Positions 1 to 10,182 of a stretch of 64,000 nucleotides of DNA are shown here, in pieces. This DNA is from Syntrophobacteraceae bacterium (lineage in GTDB: Bacteria > Desulfobacterota > Syntrophobacteria > Syntrophobacterales > Syntrophobacteraceae). The stretch lies in contig JARLHO010000125.1 of NCBI GenBank assembly GCA_031292215.1, positions 1 through 64,000 on the forward strand. Direction: 5' to 3'. The first letter of the stretch is position 1; the number at the start of each line of letters is the position of its first letter. Made by a program: the position numbers and the translations under genes. A model generated the notes under the pieces. It was not told the DNA's origin. It ran no database searches and saw nothing but the letters and a program-made list of their open reading frames with translations.

Positions 1-79
1 ATGCTTATCATCCCCCCTGTCCTCCGGTAACCTGGTGAGTCGTGCACCAGCACATTGTTACCGGATGCGACGGTTGAGG

Positions 80-129
80 GTGGGGGAATTTTGGACCGTC
101 ATTTGCCCTCAAAGTGGGGGAATTTTAGG
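80..129. repeat. Tandem near-repeat, possible transposon-end remnant
   Basis: The motif GTGGGGGAATTTT occurs at 80-92 and again at 114-126, 34 bases apart, in otherwise non-coding sequence. I associate closely spaced copies of this motif with the ends of IS elements, but no transposase gene is visible in the window, so this is at most a scar. The rest of 1-650 shows no supportable gene; the short reading frames there match no family I recognise. Confidence 0.35.
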
Positions 130-595
130 CTATCAAAATCATCGGACCAAGACAAAAAAGGAAAACTCCACACATCTCTCCTCTATACGTAGTGCGCTCT
201 CCCGCCACAGCACTTTATATTTCCGTCTCATTTCCGAAGCTTGGCTTTACCGAGCCTGCGTCTGCCGGAGTCGTCGGGGCGCGCCATCCGCAATATTAAC
301 TTTAGTATAAAGGTTAATATTCGCGTATTTTAATTTTCCGGCGATAAAGAGTTCTTTGTCGCCTTCGGGCCGCACATCCGTATCATATCAAGTTGCGTCC
401 AAGATGCGTCAACCAGACGTGATCAACCGTAGAATGGGTGGAACGATCGGCGCAACCCATCAAGCCAATCTTGAACGCAAACTGGTATCATTTACCAGCA
501 CCATTCACCAACACCACTCCCCAAACCAAACCTTACAAAATTGTGAGTTTTCCCTTCTCTTTTGTAAGGTACATCCTGGTTCCAAGCTCGCCTGA

Positions 596-1549
<954 letters not shown>

Positions 1550-1561
1550 GGAGAAACCAAA

Positions 1562-1918
1562 ATGCTGATGATCAAATCGATCGTAAGACCGGATAAGGTG
1601 GACAATGTGATGGCGGCCCTCATGGAAGCGGGGTTTCCGGCGGTGACCAAGATATCGGTTGTGGGCCGGGGCAAGCAACGAGGGATAAAGATAGGCGAGA
1701 TAACCTACGACGAGATCCCCAAAGAGCTTCTCCTGACGGTGGTAAACGATTCGGACAAGGACTTCGTGATCCGAACGGTGATTCGGGCGGCCAGAACGGG
1801 GGACAAGGGCGCCTACGGCGACGGGAAGATTTTTGTCAGTTCGGTCGAAGAGGTCTACACCATCAGTTCCGGCATCAAGGAATCCGCGAGCGGGACTGTC
1901 GAAGAGGTGAAGATATGA
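1562..1918 (+). CDS. nifI1: Nitrogen regulatory PII-like protein NifI1
   Basis: PII-family protein of 118 residues. NifI1 and NifI2 form a complex that binds dinitrogenase and blocks its contact with NifH when 2-oxoglutarate is low, which is the ammonia switch-off known from methanogens. Seen here: the PII core with KISVVGRGKQRGIKIGE leading into the T-loop and the C-terminal GDGKIFVSSVEEVYTI segment. AAGGAG at 1548-1553 precedes the ATG by 8 bases; a second Met two codons later is also possible. It lies between nifH and nifD, the diagnostic position for NifI, and its stop overlaps the nifI2 start by 4 bases, so the two are probably translationally coupled. Confidence 0.93.
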   Translation: MLMIKSIVRPDKVDNVMAALMEAGFPAVTKISVVGRGKQRGIKIGEITYDEIPKELLLTVVNDSDKDFVIRTVIRAARTGDKGAYGDGKIFVSSVEEVYTISSGIKESASGTVEEVKI

Positions 1919-2295
1919 AGGAAGTGATGGCGATAGTGCGCATGAACATGATGAACAAGACCAAGCGGGCGCTCTCGGATAACGGCATATCGTCTATGAC
2001 CGCACGAGACGTCCTGGGAAGAGGCAAGGGACTGGTGGACACCTCTCTTCTCGAAGGGGCCGAGAAGGGATACGAGGAGGCTATCGCTCAACTTGGTCAC
2101 AGCCAGCGACTCATCCCCAAGCGACTGATATTTGTGGTGGTGCCCGACAAGCTCGTGGACACAACAGTTAAAACGATCATCAGCGTCAATCGCACGGGAA
2201 AATCCGGAGACGGAAAGATATTCGTCATGCCCGCGCTCGACTCGATTAGCGTGCGCACAGCAGAAACCGGAACCGGAACACTTGACGAGGCCTGA
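1915..2295 (+). CDS. nifI2: Nitrogen regulatory PII-like protein NifI2
   Basis: Second PII paralogue, 126 residues, beginning MKEVMAIVRMNMMNKTKRAL and ending its core with GKSGDGKIFVMPALDSISVRT. In the family, NifI2 carries the longer T-loop that contacts the MoFe protein; here the stretch between LGRGKGLVDTS and KRLIFVVVPDK fits that loop. The start overlaps the nifI1 stop (ATGA), and nifD begins 29 bases after the stop. Presence of the pair indicates that nitrogenase activity is likely switched off reversibly by ammonium at the protein level. Confidence 0.93.
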   Translation: MKEVMAIVRMNMMNKTKRALSDNGISSMTARDVLGRGKGLVDTSLLEGAEKGYEEAIAQLGHSQRLIPKRLIFVVVPDKLVDTTVKTIISVNRTGKSGDGKIFVMPALDSISVRTAETGTGTLDEA

Positions 2296-2324
2296 TTTTC
2301 ATAGGGTTCAAACGGAGAAATACA

Positions 2325-3977
2325 ATGGCGCCCAGTAAGATAGACCCGGCCATAGAGATCGAAGCGATCGATCCCGGCGCGCTAAAAGCCGAACTTGTCG
2401 CGAAATACCCGACCAAGGTGGGCCGCAAGCGGGCCAAGCAAATTGTCGTAAACCGAGTGGATGAATGCGCGGACATACCGGAAATCGGCGCAAATTCGAG
2501 GACCATTCCCGGCATCATCACTCAGCGCGGATGCAGCTACGCGGGATGCAAAGGCGTTGTGCTCGGGCCCACACGCGACATCATTAATCTAACCCATGGC
2601 CCCATCGGGTGCGGCTTCTATTCCTGGCTTACCAGGCGTAACCAGACCAAGCCCAAAGGAGAGGGGGACGCAAACTTCATTCCCTACTGCTTTTCGACCG
2701 ACCTGCATGACGAAGATATCGTTTTCGGCGGTGAAAAGAAGCTAAAAGCCGCAATCCGGGAGGCCTACGAGACCTTCAAGCCAAAGGCGATCAGCATATT
2801 TTCCACCTGCCCCGTCGGGCTCATCGGCGACGACGTTCACTCGGTAGCCCGCGAAATGAAGGCCGAGCTCGGGATAAACATCTTCGGCTTTAGTTGCGAG
2901 GGCTACAAGGGAGTCAGTCAGTCGGCGGGCCATCACATCGCCAATAACGGCATCTTCAAGCATGTTATCGGCCTGGACGACACGGCCAGGGAAGGAAAAT
3001 TCAAGATCAACATGCTTGGCGAGTACAACATCGGCGGCGATGCCTTCGAAATCGAACGGATCATGGACAACGCCGGAATCACACTGATTTCGACCTTTAG
3101 CGGAAATTCCACCTATGACAGCTTTACGAACGCGCACACCGCCGATCTAAATACCGTCATGTGCCATCGCTCGATCAACTACGTGGCTGAAATGATGGAG
3201 AAAAAATACGGCATCCCCTGGATTAAGGTCAATTTCGTGGGGGCCGCTTCGACCGCGAAATCCCTTCGAAAAATCGCGAGCTATTTCGAAGACGAGGAAC
3301 TGATCGAGCGAGTTGAATCGATAGTTGCCGAGGAAATGGTCGAGGTGGAAAAAGTGCGGCTGGATGTAAAAGCCAGGTGCGAAGGAAAGCTCGCCATGCT
3401 CTTTGTCGGCGGCTCCCGCGCCCACCACTACCAGGACCTTTTCAGGGAAATCGGGATGAAGACGATCGCCGCGGGCTACGAATTCGCCCATCGAGACGAC
3501 TATGAAGGCCGCGCGGTTCTTCCCGACATAAAGGTCGACGCCGACAGCCGAAACATCGAGGAACTCGACATCGAGCCCGATCCCGAACGGTTTAGCCCCA
3601 GAAAGTCCGAAGAGGCCCTCGAAAGGTTAAAGGAGAAGGGATTCCGGTTCAAGGACTACGACGGCATGATGGCGGAGATGGAAAACGGGACCCTGGTTAT
3701 CGACGATATTTCGCAGTACGAAACGGAAAAACTGATCGAAATCTATAAGCCGGCCATTTTCTGCGCGGGCATTAAGGAAAAATACGCGGTCCAGAAGCAG
3801 GGCATCCCCATGAAACAGCTCCACAACTACGATTCCGGCGGACCGTACGCGGGGTTTAAGGGTGCTGTCAACTTCTGGCAGGAAATAGACCGCATGGTCA
3901 ACACCAAGATCTGGAGTTATCTCAAGGCGCCTTGGCAGAAAGCCCCGGAGCTTTCCGCAACCTATGCCTGGGAATAG
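2325..3977 (+). CDS. nifD: Nitrogenase molybdenum-iron protein alpha chain NifD
   Basis: Alpha subunit of dinitrogenase, which holds FeMo-co and shares the P-cluster with NifK. P-cluster ligands are visible as Cys70 (QRGCSYAG), Cys96 (HGPIGCG) and Cys162 (STCPVGLIGDD). The FeMo-co ligands are Cys280 (VMCHRSINY) and His500 (KQLHNYDSGGPY). At 550 residues it is about 50 longer than the Azotobacter chain. The extra residues lie around 390-450, as in the Clostridium pasteurianum type, so this is an anaerobe-type Mo nitrogenase and not a V or Fe-only enzyme (no anfG/vnfG gene follows). GGAG at 2314-2317 precedes the ATG. Confidence 0.97.
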   Translation: MAPSKIDPAIEIEAIDPGALKAELVAKYPTKVGRKRAKQIVVNRVDECADIPEIGANSRTIPGIITQRGCSYAGCKGVVLGPTRDIINLTHGPIGCGFYSWLTRRNQTKPKGEGDANFIPYCFSTDLHDEDIVFGGEKKLKAAIREAYETFKPKAISIFSTCPVGLIGDDVHSVAREMKAELGINIFGFSCEGYKGVSQSAGHHIANNGIFKHVIGLDDTAREGKFKINMLGEYNIGGDAFEIERIMDNAGITLISTFSGNSTYDSFTNAHTADLNTVMCHRSINYVAEMMEKKYGIPWIKVNFVGAASTAKSLRKIASYFEDEELIERVESIVAEEMVEVEKVRLDVKARCEGKLAMLFVGGSRAHHYQDLFREIGMKTIAAGYEFAHRDDYEGRAVLPDIKVDADSRNIEELDIEPDPERFSPRKSEEALERLKEKGFRFKDYDGMMAEMENGTLVIDDISQYETEKLIEIYKPAIFCAGIKEKYAVQKQGIPMKQLHNYDSGGPYAGFKGAVNFWQEIDRMVNTKIWSYLKAPWQKAPELSATYAWE

Positions 3978-4001
3978 AGTTAAACAGGAAGGATCGGTTT
4001 C

Positions 4002-5378
4002 ATGCTGCTAAGACACACGACAAAAGAGATAAAGGAAAGAAAGGCCCTCACCATCAACCCGGCCAAGACCTGTCAGCCGATCGGGGCGATGTACGCGGCC
4101 CTTGGCATTCACAACTGTCTACCCCACAGCCATGGGTCACAGGGATGCTGCTCCTACCACAGAAGCACCCTCACCCGCCATTACAAGGAACCGGTAATGG
4201 CCGGCACCAGCTCATTTACCGAGGGCGCTTCCGTGTTTGGCGGCCAGGCCAACCTGATTCAGGCCATAGATACGATATTTACCGTCTATGACCCGGATGT
4301 AATCGCCGTCCATACCACCTGTCTTTCGGAGACAATCGGCGACGACATTCCACAGATCGCCAGAAAGGCGGATGCCGACGGCAAGATCCCCGGCGGCAAA
4401 TATGTCATCCACGCAAACACCCCAAGCTATGTGGGGACGCACGTAACGGGTTTTGCCACCATGACCAAGGCCATGGTCGACTATTTTGCCGAATCGAAGG
4501 GCCCGAAAATCGACCAGATCAATATCATCCCCGGCTACGTGGAACCCTCCGACATGGAGGAAGTAAAAAGGATTCTCTCCCAACTGGGAATAAAGTCGGT
4601 AATGTTTCCGGATACCTCCAATGTGCTCAATCGGCCGCAGACCGGTAGATACGACATGTTCCCCAAGGGCGGCGTAACCGTTGAAGCGCTCAGGACCACC
4701 GGCAGCAGCAGGGCCACCATAGCCCTGGGCCGGCTGGCTTCAGGACCGGCGGCCCGCGCCCTGGACTCGAAGTGCAAGGTGCCGTGCGAAATCCTCGAGC
4801 TGCCCATCGGGCTTTTGGCAACCGATGCTTTCGTCGACACCCTGCGGAGAGTATGCGGGGTCTCCGTGCCCGAATCGATCAACAACGAGCGCGGGCAGTT
4901 GCTCGATATCATTACCGATATGCATCAGTATTTTTACGGCAAAAAGGTCGGCCTCGTGGGAGACCCCGATCAGCTCATCTCGCTTGCCGAATTTCTGGTT
5001 TCGATCGACATGTGGCCCATCTACGTCGTAACGGGTACGGAGGGCAAAAAATTCGAATCGAAAATCAGGGAAATAACGCGCGATGTTCCTCACGAGGTAA
5101 AGGTCGTTGCCGGAGGAGATATGTTTCTCTTTCATCAGTGGATAAAGAACGAACCGGTGGACCTCATGATGGGCAACACCTATCTGAAATACATCTCAAG
5201 AGACGAGGACATTCCGTTCGTGCGCTTTGGCTTTCCAATACTTGACCGTGTCGGCCACAGCTATTTCCCGACCGTTGGCTACCGGGGAGGCATGAGACTG
5301 CTCGAAAAAATCCTCGATGCCCTTTTGGACAGAAACGACAGGACGTCGCCGGAGGAATCCTTCGAACTCGTGTTGTAG
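4002..5378 (+). CDS. nifK: Nitrogenase molybdenum-iron protein beta chain NifK
   Basis: Beta subunit of dinitrogenase. Its P-cluster ligand motifs are PAKTCQPIGAMYA, HGSQGCCSYHR and HTTCLSETIGDD, all in the N-terminal 110 residues. It has 458 residues and lacks the roughly 50-residue N-terminal arm of the Azotobacter chain, which complements the longer NifD seen here and again matches the Clostridium type. AGGAAGGA at 3986-3993 lies 8 bases before the ATG, and the gene starts 24 bases after nifD. It ends the first nif transcription block; the 270-base gap that follows carries repeat hairpins. Confidence 0.97.
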   Translation: MLLRHTTKEIKERKALTINPAKTCQPIGAMYAALGIHNCLPHSHGSQGCCSYHRSTLTRHYKEPVMAGTSSFTEGASVFGGQANLIQAIDTIFTVYDPDVIAVHTTCLSETIGDDIPQIARKADADGKIPGGKYVIHANTPSYVGTHVTGFATMTKAMVDYFAESKGPKIDQINIIPGYVEPSDMEEVKRILSQLGIKSVMFPDTSNVLNRPQTGRYDMFPKGGVTVEALRTTGSSRATIALGRLASGPAARALDSKCKVPCEILELPIGLLATDAFVDTLRRVCGVSVPESINNERGQLLDIITDMHQYFYGKKVGLVGDPDQLISLAEFLVSIDMWPIYVVTGTEGKKFESKIREITRDVPHEVKVVAGGDMFLFHQWIKNEPVDLMMGNTYLKYISRDEDIPFVRFGFPILDRVGHSYFPTVGYRGGMRLLEKILDALLDRNDRTSPEESFELVL

Positions 5379-5481
5379 GTCGGGCTAAGCCGGTGGGTGG
5401 GTGAGCTGCCGGCAATCATCCACACATCCCCCCACTTACCTCCTTTCGCAATGACGCGCAGGGAGGGGCCTGGCTCGATCG

Positions 5482-5502
5482 CCCCCCTTTCGCAAAGGGG
5501 GG
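5482..5502. repeat. Perfect 9-bp hairpin of C/G tracts between nifK and the ferredoxin gene
   Basis: CCCCCCTTT, a CGC loop, then AAAGGGGGG. It is followed by another G-run rather than a T-run, so it is a dispersed intergenic palindrome more than a canonical terminator, although it could stop or stabilise the nifK transcript 3' end. A related C6T8/A5G3 element occurs at 23050-23072. Confidence 0.5.
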
Positions 5503-5560
5503 TTGGGGGGATTTACTCTGCCGGGGCGGGAAACGACGGAACAGCCCTGTAGCCCTGCAG

Positions 5561-5587
5561 GTTGGGCTAAGCAAAGCGCAGCCCAAC
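5561..5587. repeat. GTTGGGCT/AGCCCAAC inverted repeat
   Basis: GTTGGGCT at 5561-5568 is the exact reverse complement of AGCCCAAC at 5580-5587. This resembles a very common intergenic repeat of proteobacteria (the GTTGGGCTTCGC type). It sits about 65 bases before the ferredoxin gene and could form a hairpin in the leader of the second nif transcription unit. Confidence 0.5.
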
Positions 5588-5651
5588 AACCGAGAACTTC
5601 TCATCGCGTCATCGCGGCTTCGCGTGGGAAAATCTTTCAAGGAGAAACGAA

Positions 5652-5954
5652 ATGAAAAAACCCGAATACCACCTATTGATGTGTGCGAGCTTCAGGGGCA
5701 CGGAAGCCAAGGGCAAGTGCATCAAGAAAGACTCCATGCAGCTCATAAACTATATCGAAGAAGAAATTCAGGACCGGGGGCTCGATGCAATGGTATCGAG
5801 CACCGGCTGCCTCAAACTCTGCGAGGAGGGCCCTATCATGGTCGTCTATCCCCAGGGCTACTGGTACAAAAACGTCAGTAGTGAGAGCACCGTGGACGAG
5901 ATCCTGGATGCGCTGGAAAATGGAGCGGCCGCCACACCGCACTTGCTCACGTAA
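5652..5954 (+). CDS. Thioredoxin-like [2Fe-2S] ferredoxin of the nif cluster
   Basis: Small ferredoxin of 100 residues with the thioredoxin-fold [2Fe-2S] pattern: Cys11 (LLMCASFRG), Cys23 (KGKCIKK), Cys52 and Cys56 (STGCLKLC). The Cys spacing matches the [2Fe-2S] ferredoxin of Clostridium pasteurianum and Azotobacter FeSII-like proteins, which bind the MoFe protein. AAGGAG at 5639-5644 precedes the ATG by 7 bases. It sits directly before nifE-nifN, so a role in electron supply to, or protection of, nitrogenase or its cofactor assembly is likely; which of these cannot be told from sequence. Confidence 0.9.
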   Translation: MKKPEYHLLMCASFRGTEAKGKCIKKDSMQLINYIEEEIQDRGLDAMVSSTGCLKLCEEGPIMVVYPQGYWYKNVSSESTVDEILDALENGAAATPHLLT

Positions 5955-6002
5955 TGGGTAACGGCAACGGCAATAAGTTTTTGCAACCCGGAAAGGAACA
6001 CC

Positions 6003-7364
6003 ATGAGCACAACCGCCCCTGTAATTTTTCAGGAACGCCAGGACCAGATAATGCGCAAAGGCGAAGGCGCCTTCGATATGAACTGCAACCGGGATAGCCT
6101 TGCCGGAGCGGTCAGCCAGAGGGCTTGCGTCTTCTGCGGTTCCAGGGTGGTGCTCTACCCGATTGCCGATGCGCTCCACCTGGTGCACGGTCCCATCGGC
6201 TGCGCCGCCTACACCTGGGACATCCGGGGCGCTCTTTCCTCGGGCCCCGAGTTGCACCGGTTGAGCTTTTCAACCGACTTGCAGGAAAAAGACATAATCT
6301 TTGGAGGCGAAGAAAAGCTCTACCGGGCCCTGACCGAACTGATCGACCGGCACGAGCCCAAAGCCGCCTTTGTCTACTCGACCTGTATTGTCGGCATAAT
6401 CGGAGACGACCTGGCCGCCATTTGCCGCAAAGTCGCCGCCGAAAAAGGGATCCCCGTTTTGCCGGTCCAGTCGGAAGGGTTTAAGGGCAACAAGCGCGAA
6501 GGCTACGGGGCGGCATGCAAAGCGATGTTCAATCTTATGGGCTCGGGCGATACCTCCGGCATCGGCCCCCTTGGCATCAATATCCTGGGAGATTTCAACC
6601 TGGCCGGGGAAATCTGGATCATCCGGGACTATTTCGAACGGATGGGCATCCAGACGGTCGCAAACATCACAGGCGACGGCAGGGTAGCGGATTTGCAGCG
6701 GGCCCACGGGGCAGCTCTAAATGTCGTCCAGTGCTCGGGGGCCACCATGGAGCTTGCGAAAATGATGAAAGAGGCTTTCGGAATTCCATTTTTGCGGGTT
6801 TCCTACTTCGGGGTCGAAGACATGGCGGAGTCGCTCTACCAGATAGCTCGCTTCTTCGAACCCATTGCCCCGGGGATCATGGAGAAAACGAAGGAACTGG
6901 TAAAAGGGGAGCTTACCGCACTCTATCCCAAACTCCAGGAGTTCCGACGAGAACTTGCCGGGAAAAAAGCGGCTATCTACGTCGGAGGGGCCTTCAAAGC
7001 CTTTTCGCTGGTAAAGGCCTTTCGGCAGCTCGGCATGCAGGTGGTGCTCGTAGGCTCGCAGACCGGAACCGAAGAGGACTACAAGGAGCTCTATGACATT
7101 ACCGACGAGGGGACAATTATCGTAGACGATTCCAATCCCCTCGAGCTTTCGAGTTTTCTAAAAGAAAAGGATGTCGACGTTTTCGTAGGTGGCGTTAAGG
7201 AGCGGCCGATCGCCTACAAGCTCGGGGTCGGGTTTTGCGATCACAACCACGAGCGCAAGCAGCCCCTCGAAGGCTTTATCGGAATGCTAAATTTCGCGCG
7301 CGAAATCCACTCCTCGGTGATGAGTCCCGTGTGGCGGTTCGTACCGCGACGGAAAGCGAGTTAG
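6003..7364 (+). CDS. nifE: Nitrogenase FeMo-cofactor scaffold protein NifE
   Basis: NifE pairs with NifN to form the scaffold on which the NifB product is matured to FeMo-co before transfer to NifDK. The 453-residue protein is a NifD paralogue with the cluster-ligand Cys motifs RACVFCGSRVV, HGPIGCAAY and STCIVGIIGDD. The FeMo-co His region of NifD is replaced by KLGVGFCDHNHERK near the C terminus, as expected for NifE. It follows the ferredoxin by 48 bases and is followed by nifN after only 2 bases. Confidence 0.96.
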   Translation: MSTTAPVIFQERQDQIMRKGEGAFDMNCNRDSLAGAVSQRACVFCGSRVVLYPIADALHLVHGPIGCAAYTWDIRGALSSGPELHRLSFSTDLQEKDIIFGGEEKLYRALTELIDRHEPKAAFVYSTCIVGIIGDDLAAICRKVAAEKGIPVLPVQSEGFKGNKREGYGAACKAMFNLMGSGDTSGIGPLGINILGDFNLAGEIWIIRDYFERMGIQTVANITGDGRVADLQRAHGAALNVVQCSGATMELAKMMKEAFGIPFLRVSYFGVEDMAESLYQIARFFEPIAPGIMEKTKELVKGELTALYPKLQEFRRELAGKKAAIYVGGAFKAFSLVKAFRQLGMQVVLVGSQTGTEEDYKELYDITDEGTIIVDDSNPLELSSFLKEKDVDVFVGGVKERPIAYKLGVGFCDHNHERKQPLEGFIGMLNFAREIHSSVMSPVWRFVPRRKAS

Positions 7365-7366
7365 AA

Positions 7367-8746
7367 ATGGAACGTGTAGACTACGTCTCGACAACAAATG
7401 GGTGCAAGCTGTGTAAACCCCTCGGGGCATGCCTCGCCTTCAGGGGCATCGAGGGGGCAGTCCCCATGCTGCACGGCTCACAGGGCTGCGCCACCTATAT
7501 GCGCCGATACATCATAAGCCACTTCCGGGAGCCGATGGACATCGCCTCGTCTTCGCTTGGCGAAAAACATGCGGTCTACGGTGGGGGGGCAAACCTCAAG
7601 CAGGGACTAAAAAATATAATGAATAAATACGGGGCGGGCCTTATCGGCGTGGCTACCACCTGCCTGACCGAGACCATCGGAGATGATGTTCCGATGATCA
7701 TACGGGAGTTTCGAAAAGAAATGGAGGAGGCTGGAAACGCCCCCCCCGCCCCGCCCCTGGTCTGCGTGTCCACCCCCAGTTACTCGGGCACCCACATGGA
7801 GGGCTTTCACGCAGCCGTTCGGGCCGTGGTCGACCAGTTGTGCGCCAAAGGTTCTCTTGTAGAAGATGGGGAAAGCAAATTCGTAAATCTTCTCCCCGGG
7901 TTTATCTCCCCCGAGGACTTAAGGTATCTAAAAGAAATCGTGGAAGATTTCGATCTGGGATGCGTCATGCTCCCGGACATCTCGGATACCCTCGATGGCC
8001 CGGCCCTTGAAGACTACGGAAAAATTCCCGCCGGCGGGACCCCGGTTTCCGACATAAAACGGATGGGGGGCGCTGCGGCAAGCCTTGAGTTCGGACACAC
8101 GCTGGCAGAAAAACCCACAGCGGGCGCGATTTTACTCGAACGCTTCAACGTGTCCCTGCACCCTCTGGGAATCCCGATAGGTTTGCGGGAAACCGACGCT
8201 TTCTTTTCAGCCCTGGAAGAGGCCTCGGGGAGACCTGCTCCCGAAAGACACGAACTGGAACGAGGCCGCCTTGTAGACTCCTATGTGGATGCCCACAAGT
8301 ATCTGTTCGGCAAGCGAGCGGTGGTCTACGGCGAAGAGGACCTGGTCATAGCGTTAACCGCCTTCCTTGTTGAAATCGGCATAAAGCCTGTGCTGTGCGC
8401 CTCCGGGGGAAAATCGGGCCGCATGAAATCCTGCATCGAAACGGTGACCTCGGGTCTTCTTGAAACTCCTCCGATGGTGGAGGAAGGAGCGGATTTCTAC
8501 AAAATCGAAAAGCTCTGCGAAGACCTTTCCCCCGACCTTCTGGTAGGCCACAGCAAAGGCTACAGGCTCTCAAAGAAACTCGATGCGCCCCTTATCCGGG
8601 TGGGATTTCCGATCCACGACCGCTTCGGCGGCCAGAGGACCCTGCACGTGGGCTACCGCGGGACCCAGAGGCTCCTGGATCGCATCGTAAACGCCATTCT
8701 GGAAAAAAACCAGGAAGATTCGAATCTTGGCTACGCATATATGTAG
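7367..8746 (+). CDS. nifN: Nitrogenase FeMo-cofactor scaffold protein NifN
   Basis: Partner of NifE, 459 residues, and a NifK paralogue: NGCKLCKPLGACLAFRG, LHGSQGCATYMRR and ATTCLTETIGDDVP occupy the places of the NifK P-cluster motifs. The reading frame is open back to 7235 inside nifE, but homology and the motif-proximal MERVDYVSTTNGC point to the ATG at 7367, two bases after the nifE stop, implying coupling. It is a separate NifN, not fused to NifB. Confidence 0.95.
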   Translation: MERVDYVSTTNGCKLCKPLGACLAFRGIEGAVPMLHGSQGCATYMRRYIISHFREPMDIASSSLGEKHAVYGGGANLKQGLKNIMNKYGAGLIGVATTCLTETIGDDVPMIIREFRKEMEEAGNAPPAPPLVCVSTPSYSGTHMEGFHAAVRAVVDQLCAKGSLVEDGESKFVNLLPGFISPEDLRYLKEIVEDFDLGCVMLPDISDTLDGPALEDYGKIPAGGTPVSDIKRMGGAAASLEFGHTLAEKPTAGAILLERFNVSLHPLGIPIGLRETDAFFSALEEASGRPAPERHELERGRLVDSYVDAHKYLFGKRAVVYGEEDLVIALTAFLVEIGIKPVLCASGGKSGRMKSCIETVTSGLLETPPMVEEGADFYKIEKLCEDLSPDLLVGHSKGYRLSKKLDAPLIRVGFPIHDRFGGQRTLHVGYRGTQRLLDRIVNAILEKNQEDSNLGYAYM

Positions 8747-8761
8747 GGCAGTAACACTGCG
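8746..8761 (+). promoter_or_regulatory. Possible sigma-54 promoter before nifB
   Basis: GGGCAGTAACACTGCG overlaps the nifN stop codon and keeps GG (8747-8748) and GC (8759-8760) exactly ten bases apart, with GGCA and TGC matching the RpoN consensus. It lies about 140 bases before nifB. The T of TGG and the first T of TTGC are missing. The same bases also form a short hairpin (GCAGT-AAC-ACTGC), so this could be chance. Confidence 0.35.
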
Positions 8762-8899
8762 TCCCACCCGGGACACCCGGAAACCATGAAAAGTATTCTC
8801 CCCTTTGCTACTTCGCGGCATCGCGTGAGAAAACTTTTCATGACAGACTGTTGATTTCGGGAATCGACGGGTCCCGAAATGGAGAGGATAAAAGTCATC

Positions 8900-10165
8900 A
8901 TGAAGGCAAATCTCGAACGCCATCCCTGTTTTAACGCCGAGGCAAAAGGCTCCTACGGACGGGTCCATCTGCCGGTTGCACCCGAGTGCAATATCCGGTG
9001 CAATTACTGTAACCGCAAAACCGACTGCGTTAACGAAAGCCGACCGGGCGTTTCGAGCGCTATTCTGACTCCCATGCAGGCTTTGGCCTACATGGATAAG
9101 GTCCTCGAAAAAGAGTCCAGGATTTCTGTCGCGGGAATAGCGGGGCCGGGAGACCCTTTCGCAAATCCCACGGAAACTCTTGAAACCATGCGCCTTATAA
9201 AAGAGCATTACCCGGAAATGCTTCTGTGCCTCTCCTCCAATGGGCTCGCGGTGCCAAGACACCTCGAAGAAATTGCAAAAATCGGCGTCTCTCACGTGAC
9301 GATCACCATAAACGCGGTCGATCCGCAGATCGGGGCAAAAATCTACAGTTGGGTCCGGGACGGCAAAGTGATTTACCGGGGAATAAAGGGCGCCGAACTT
9401 TTGCTGGAGCGCCAGCTCCAGGCGGTCGAAGGTTTAAAGAAACTGGGTGTTACCGTTAAGGCAAACGTTATCGTTGTCCCGACCGTAAACGATCATCATG
9501 TGGAGGAGGTGGCGAAAACGTTGGCCGGCCTGGGCGTCGATCTCTTAAATTGCATGGCGATGTTTCCCAACCGGGAGACGGTCTTTGAAGATATCCCCGA
9601 ACCCGAGGCGGCTCTCATGGAAGAGCTTCGAGCGAAAGCCGAAAAGTATCTCCCCCAGATGCGCCACTGCACCCGGTGCCGGGCCGACGCGGTGGGACTT
9701 CTGGGAAACGACCGAAGCGCAGAGCTCTGTCTAAGTCTAAGAGAATGCGCGGCCCTGCCAAGGGATCTGGCCGAAAGGCCCCATGTGGCCGTTGCAACCG
9801 TTGAGGGTCTTCTTGTAAACCTTCATCTCGGCGAGACCGAAAAGTTCCAGATCTGGTCAAAGACCGCCGAGGGATTTCGCTGCATCGACCGCCGGGAAGC
9901 CCCCGAACCCGGGAGCGGAACGAAGAGATGGGAAAACCTGGCAGAGCTCCTAAAAGATTGTCGCGCCGTTCTGGTGGCCGGGGTCGGTGAGACCCCGCGA
10001 AAAGTTCTCCTGGACTCGGGGATAGAACCCGTCGAGATGAACGGCTTTATTGAAATGGGCCTTGATGCCGTCTACTCGGGCCGAAGCGCCAGGGAGTTCA
10101 AGGTGCGAAAAACCGGCGGATGCGCCAAAAACTTCGGTTGCAGCGGAACCGGTGAGGGATGCTAG
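8900..10165 (+). CDS. nifB: FeMo-cofactor biosynthesis protein NifB with NifX-like C-terminal domain
   Basis: Radical SAM enzyme that builds NifB-co, the [8Fe-9S-C] precursor of FeMo-co. With the start used here the SAM-cluster motif is Cys30-Cys34-Cys37 (ECNIRCNYC), and the accessory-cluster residues include Cys10 (HPCFN) and CTRCRADAVGLLG. About 120 C-terminal residues (from PHVAVAT) form a NifX/NafY-type cofactor-binding domain ending in a Cys-rich tail. I chose the ATG at 8900 because GGAGAGGA lies 11 or more bases upstream and the sequence then begins MKANLERHPCFN, as in homologues. The alternative ATG at 8879 adds seven residues and has no visible ribosome site. Confidence 0.95.
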   Translation: MKANLERHPCFNAEAKGSYGRVHLPVAPECNIRCNYCNRKTDCVNESRPGVSSAILTPMQALAYMDKVLEKESRISVAGIAGPGDPFANPTETLETMRLIKEHYPEMLLCLSSNGLAVPRHLEEIAKIGVSHVTITINAVDPQIGAKIYSWVRDGKVIYRGIKGAELLLERQLQAVEGLKKLGVTVKANVIVVPTVNDHHVEEVAKTLAGLGVDLLNCMAMFPNRETVFEDIPEPEAALMEELRAKAEKYLPQMRHCTRCRADAVGLLGNDRSAELCLSLRECAALPRDLAERPHVAVATVEGLLVNLHLGETEKFQIWSKTAEGFRCIDRREAPEPGSGTKRWENLAELLKDCRAVLVAGVGETPRKVLLDSGIEPVEMNGFIEMGLDAVYSGRSAREFKVRKTGGCAKNFGCSGTGEGC

Positions 10166-10182
10166 ACATATCTACGACACAT

